DNA of 6,065 bases from positions 1 through 6,065 of the forward strand of contig JAUUWJ010000045.1 of NCBI GenBank assembly GCA_030589175.1, read 5' to 3'. Numbering within the stretch: position 1 is the stretch's first letter; each line of letters opens with the position of its first letter. Shown in pieces: positions 5,477-6,065 of this stretch. Under the pieces are notes generated by a model. That model ran no database searches. It had not been told where the DNA came from and saw only the letters and a list, made by a program, of their open reading frames with translations. The position numbers and the translations under genes are program-made. The stretch comes from Actinomycetes bacterium. Lineage in GTDB: Bacteria > Actinomycetota > Aquicultoria > SURF-47 > JAUUWJ01.

Positions 5477-5731
5477 ATGGCACATAAAAAAGGAATGGGC
5501 TCAAGCCGTAATGGCCGAGAGAGCAATGCCCAGCGACTAGGCGTAAAAGCATATTCCGGCCTGGTAAAAGCTGGTGCTATTATCGTACGTCAAAGAGGGA
5601 CAAAGTTTAAACCCGGCGTAAATGTCGGTGTAGGAAAAGATTATACGCTTTTTGCAAAAAAAGGCGGATTCGTGACTTTCTTCAACCGAAACGGTTCTAA
5701 ATTTGTAAGCATTCTCGAAAATAAACAATAA
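5477..5731 (+). CDS. rpmA: 50S ribosomal protein L27
   Basis: L27 is a large-subunit protein whose N-terminal tail reaches the peptidyl-transferase centre. The 84-aa protein has the standard length and blocks: [24 protein letters not shown] at the N-terminus, then [26 protein letters not shown] (residues 35-60) and a C-terminal VTFFNR segment. It begins directly with AHKKG and has no cleavable N-terminal extension of the kind that Firmicutes remove with the Prp protease. Consistently, no prp gene lies between rplU and rpmA; gmhA and gmhB occupy that position. It has its own probable promoter (5394-5421) and is followed after 112 bases by obgE. Confidence 0.97.
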   Translation: MAHKKGMGSSRNGRESNAQRLGVKAYSGLVKAGAIIVRQRGTKFKPGVNVGVGKDYTLFAKKGGFVTFFNRNGSKFVSILENKQ

Positions 5732-5735
5732 GTAC

Positions 5736-5835
5736 GGACTTTGGATTTAAGAAATTGGACATTAGAGATTAAATTCTTAGTTTTTATTAATCCTCAAATT
5801 AACAACCAACGACCAACAACTAATAACCAACAACA
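5736..5835. repeat. Two opposed 35-base heptamer arrays upstream of obgE
   Basis: The right array (5801-5835) is five tandem 7-base units of consensus AACAACC, each with at most one change (starts 5801, 5808, 5815, 5822, 5829; variants include AACGACC and AATAACC). The left array (5736-5770) is five 7-base units of the form RGAnnTT (for example GGACATT at 5757, AGAGATT at 5764), which on the opposite strand reads AAnnTCY. The two arms are therefore the same class of word on opposite strands, although only 19 of 35 positions would pair as a hairpin, so a stable stem is doubtful. The centre is 5771-5800. The right array ends against the obgE ribosome site. Confidence 0.7.
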
Positions 5836-5843
5836 GGTTTATT

Positions 5844-6065
5844 ATGTTTATTGACGAAGCCAAGGTATTTGTAAAGAGCGGCGATGGCGGTGCCGGAGCT
5901 GTTAGTTTTAGAAGAGAAAAGCATGTTCCCAGAGGCGGAGCTGATGGAGGAAATGGCGGCTTTGGTGGTAAAGTTGTAATTGAAGTAGACGAGGGCTTAA
6001 AGACTCTGCAGGATTTCAAGTATAAGCGTCATTTTAAGGCTGAACGAGGAGCCCACGGCCAAGGA
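5844..6065 (+). CDS. obgE: GTPase Obg, N-terminal part (3' end outside window)
   Basis: Obg is an essential GTPase that binds the 50S subunit, acts in its assembly and links it to stress signalling. The 74 residues present are the start of the glycine-rich Obg domain: [26 protein letters not shown], then [19 protein letters not shown] and the block [21 protein letters not shown]. The family usually has Pro in the GGPxGG turn, which is Ala here (GGADGG). The G domain lies beyond the window. The start is ATG 5844, with a weak ACAGG site six bases upstream that abuts the heptamer array. The gene is in its classic place after rplU and rpmA, and probably shares the promoter before rpmA. Identification is secure. 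Confidence 0.96.
   Translation, partial: MFIDEAKVFVKSGDGGAGAVSFRREKHVPRGGADGGNGGFGGKVVIEVDEGLKTLQDFKYKRHFKAERGAHGQG

Overview
The window is a bacterial chromosomal segment, AT-rich by eye, with every supported gene on the + strand. It holds seven complete genes, the 3' part of one gene (at base 1) and the 5' part of another (at base 6065). The host looks like a diderm (Gram-negative-type) bacterium, because sedoheptulose-7-phosphate isomerase (gmhA) and heptose-bisphosphate phosphatase (gmhB) serve heptose made for lipopolysaccharide or other surface glycans. I cannot place the phylum from the sequence. The divergent proteins, relaxed gene order and repeat-filled spacers would suit a little-studied or candidate lineage, but that is inference.

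Layout. (1) 1-720: the end of an S-methyl-5'-thioadenosine phosphorylase gene (methionine/purine salvage), closed by a strong intrinsic terminator at 762-790. (2) 898-2034: a membrane-embedded site-2-type zinc protease (M50) with a C-terminal CBS-like region, standing alone. (3) 2035-2219: a spacer of degenerate 7-base repeats in two inverted arms. (4) 2220-3507: mobA and fdhD, overlapping by 50 bases, a molybdenum-cofactor and formate-dehydrogenase maturation pair. (5) 3508-3645: a second spacer with an inverted 7-base-periodic repeat, then a good sigma70-type promoter. (6) 3646-6065: rplU (L21, with a long lysine-rich tail), gmhA, gmhB, rpmA (L27) and the start of obgE. This is the classic rplU-rpmA-obgE ribosome/GTPase cluster with two heptose genes inside it. 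An extended -10 promoter lies just before rpmA, and a third 7-base-periodic spacer lies before obgE.

Functional links. MobA would attach GMP to molybdopterin to make the bis-MGD cofactor, and FdhD would supply the sulfur that activates it in formate dehydrogenase, so a formate dehydrogenase is predicted elsewhere in the genome. GmhA and GmhB are the first and third steps of the ADP-heptose route; the kinase/adenylyltransferase and epimerase are not here. L21 and L27 are large-subunit proteins and Obg is a large-subunit assembly GTPase.

The most unusual signal is not a gene. The three longest spacers (before mobA, rplU and obgE) are each built from imperfect heptamers of the general form AAnnnYY, lying on opposite strands in two arms around a central segment. 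Arms of five heptamers (35 bases) occur in two of the three. This looks like one family of intergenic repeat element and is the best candidate here for something undescribed.
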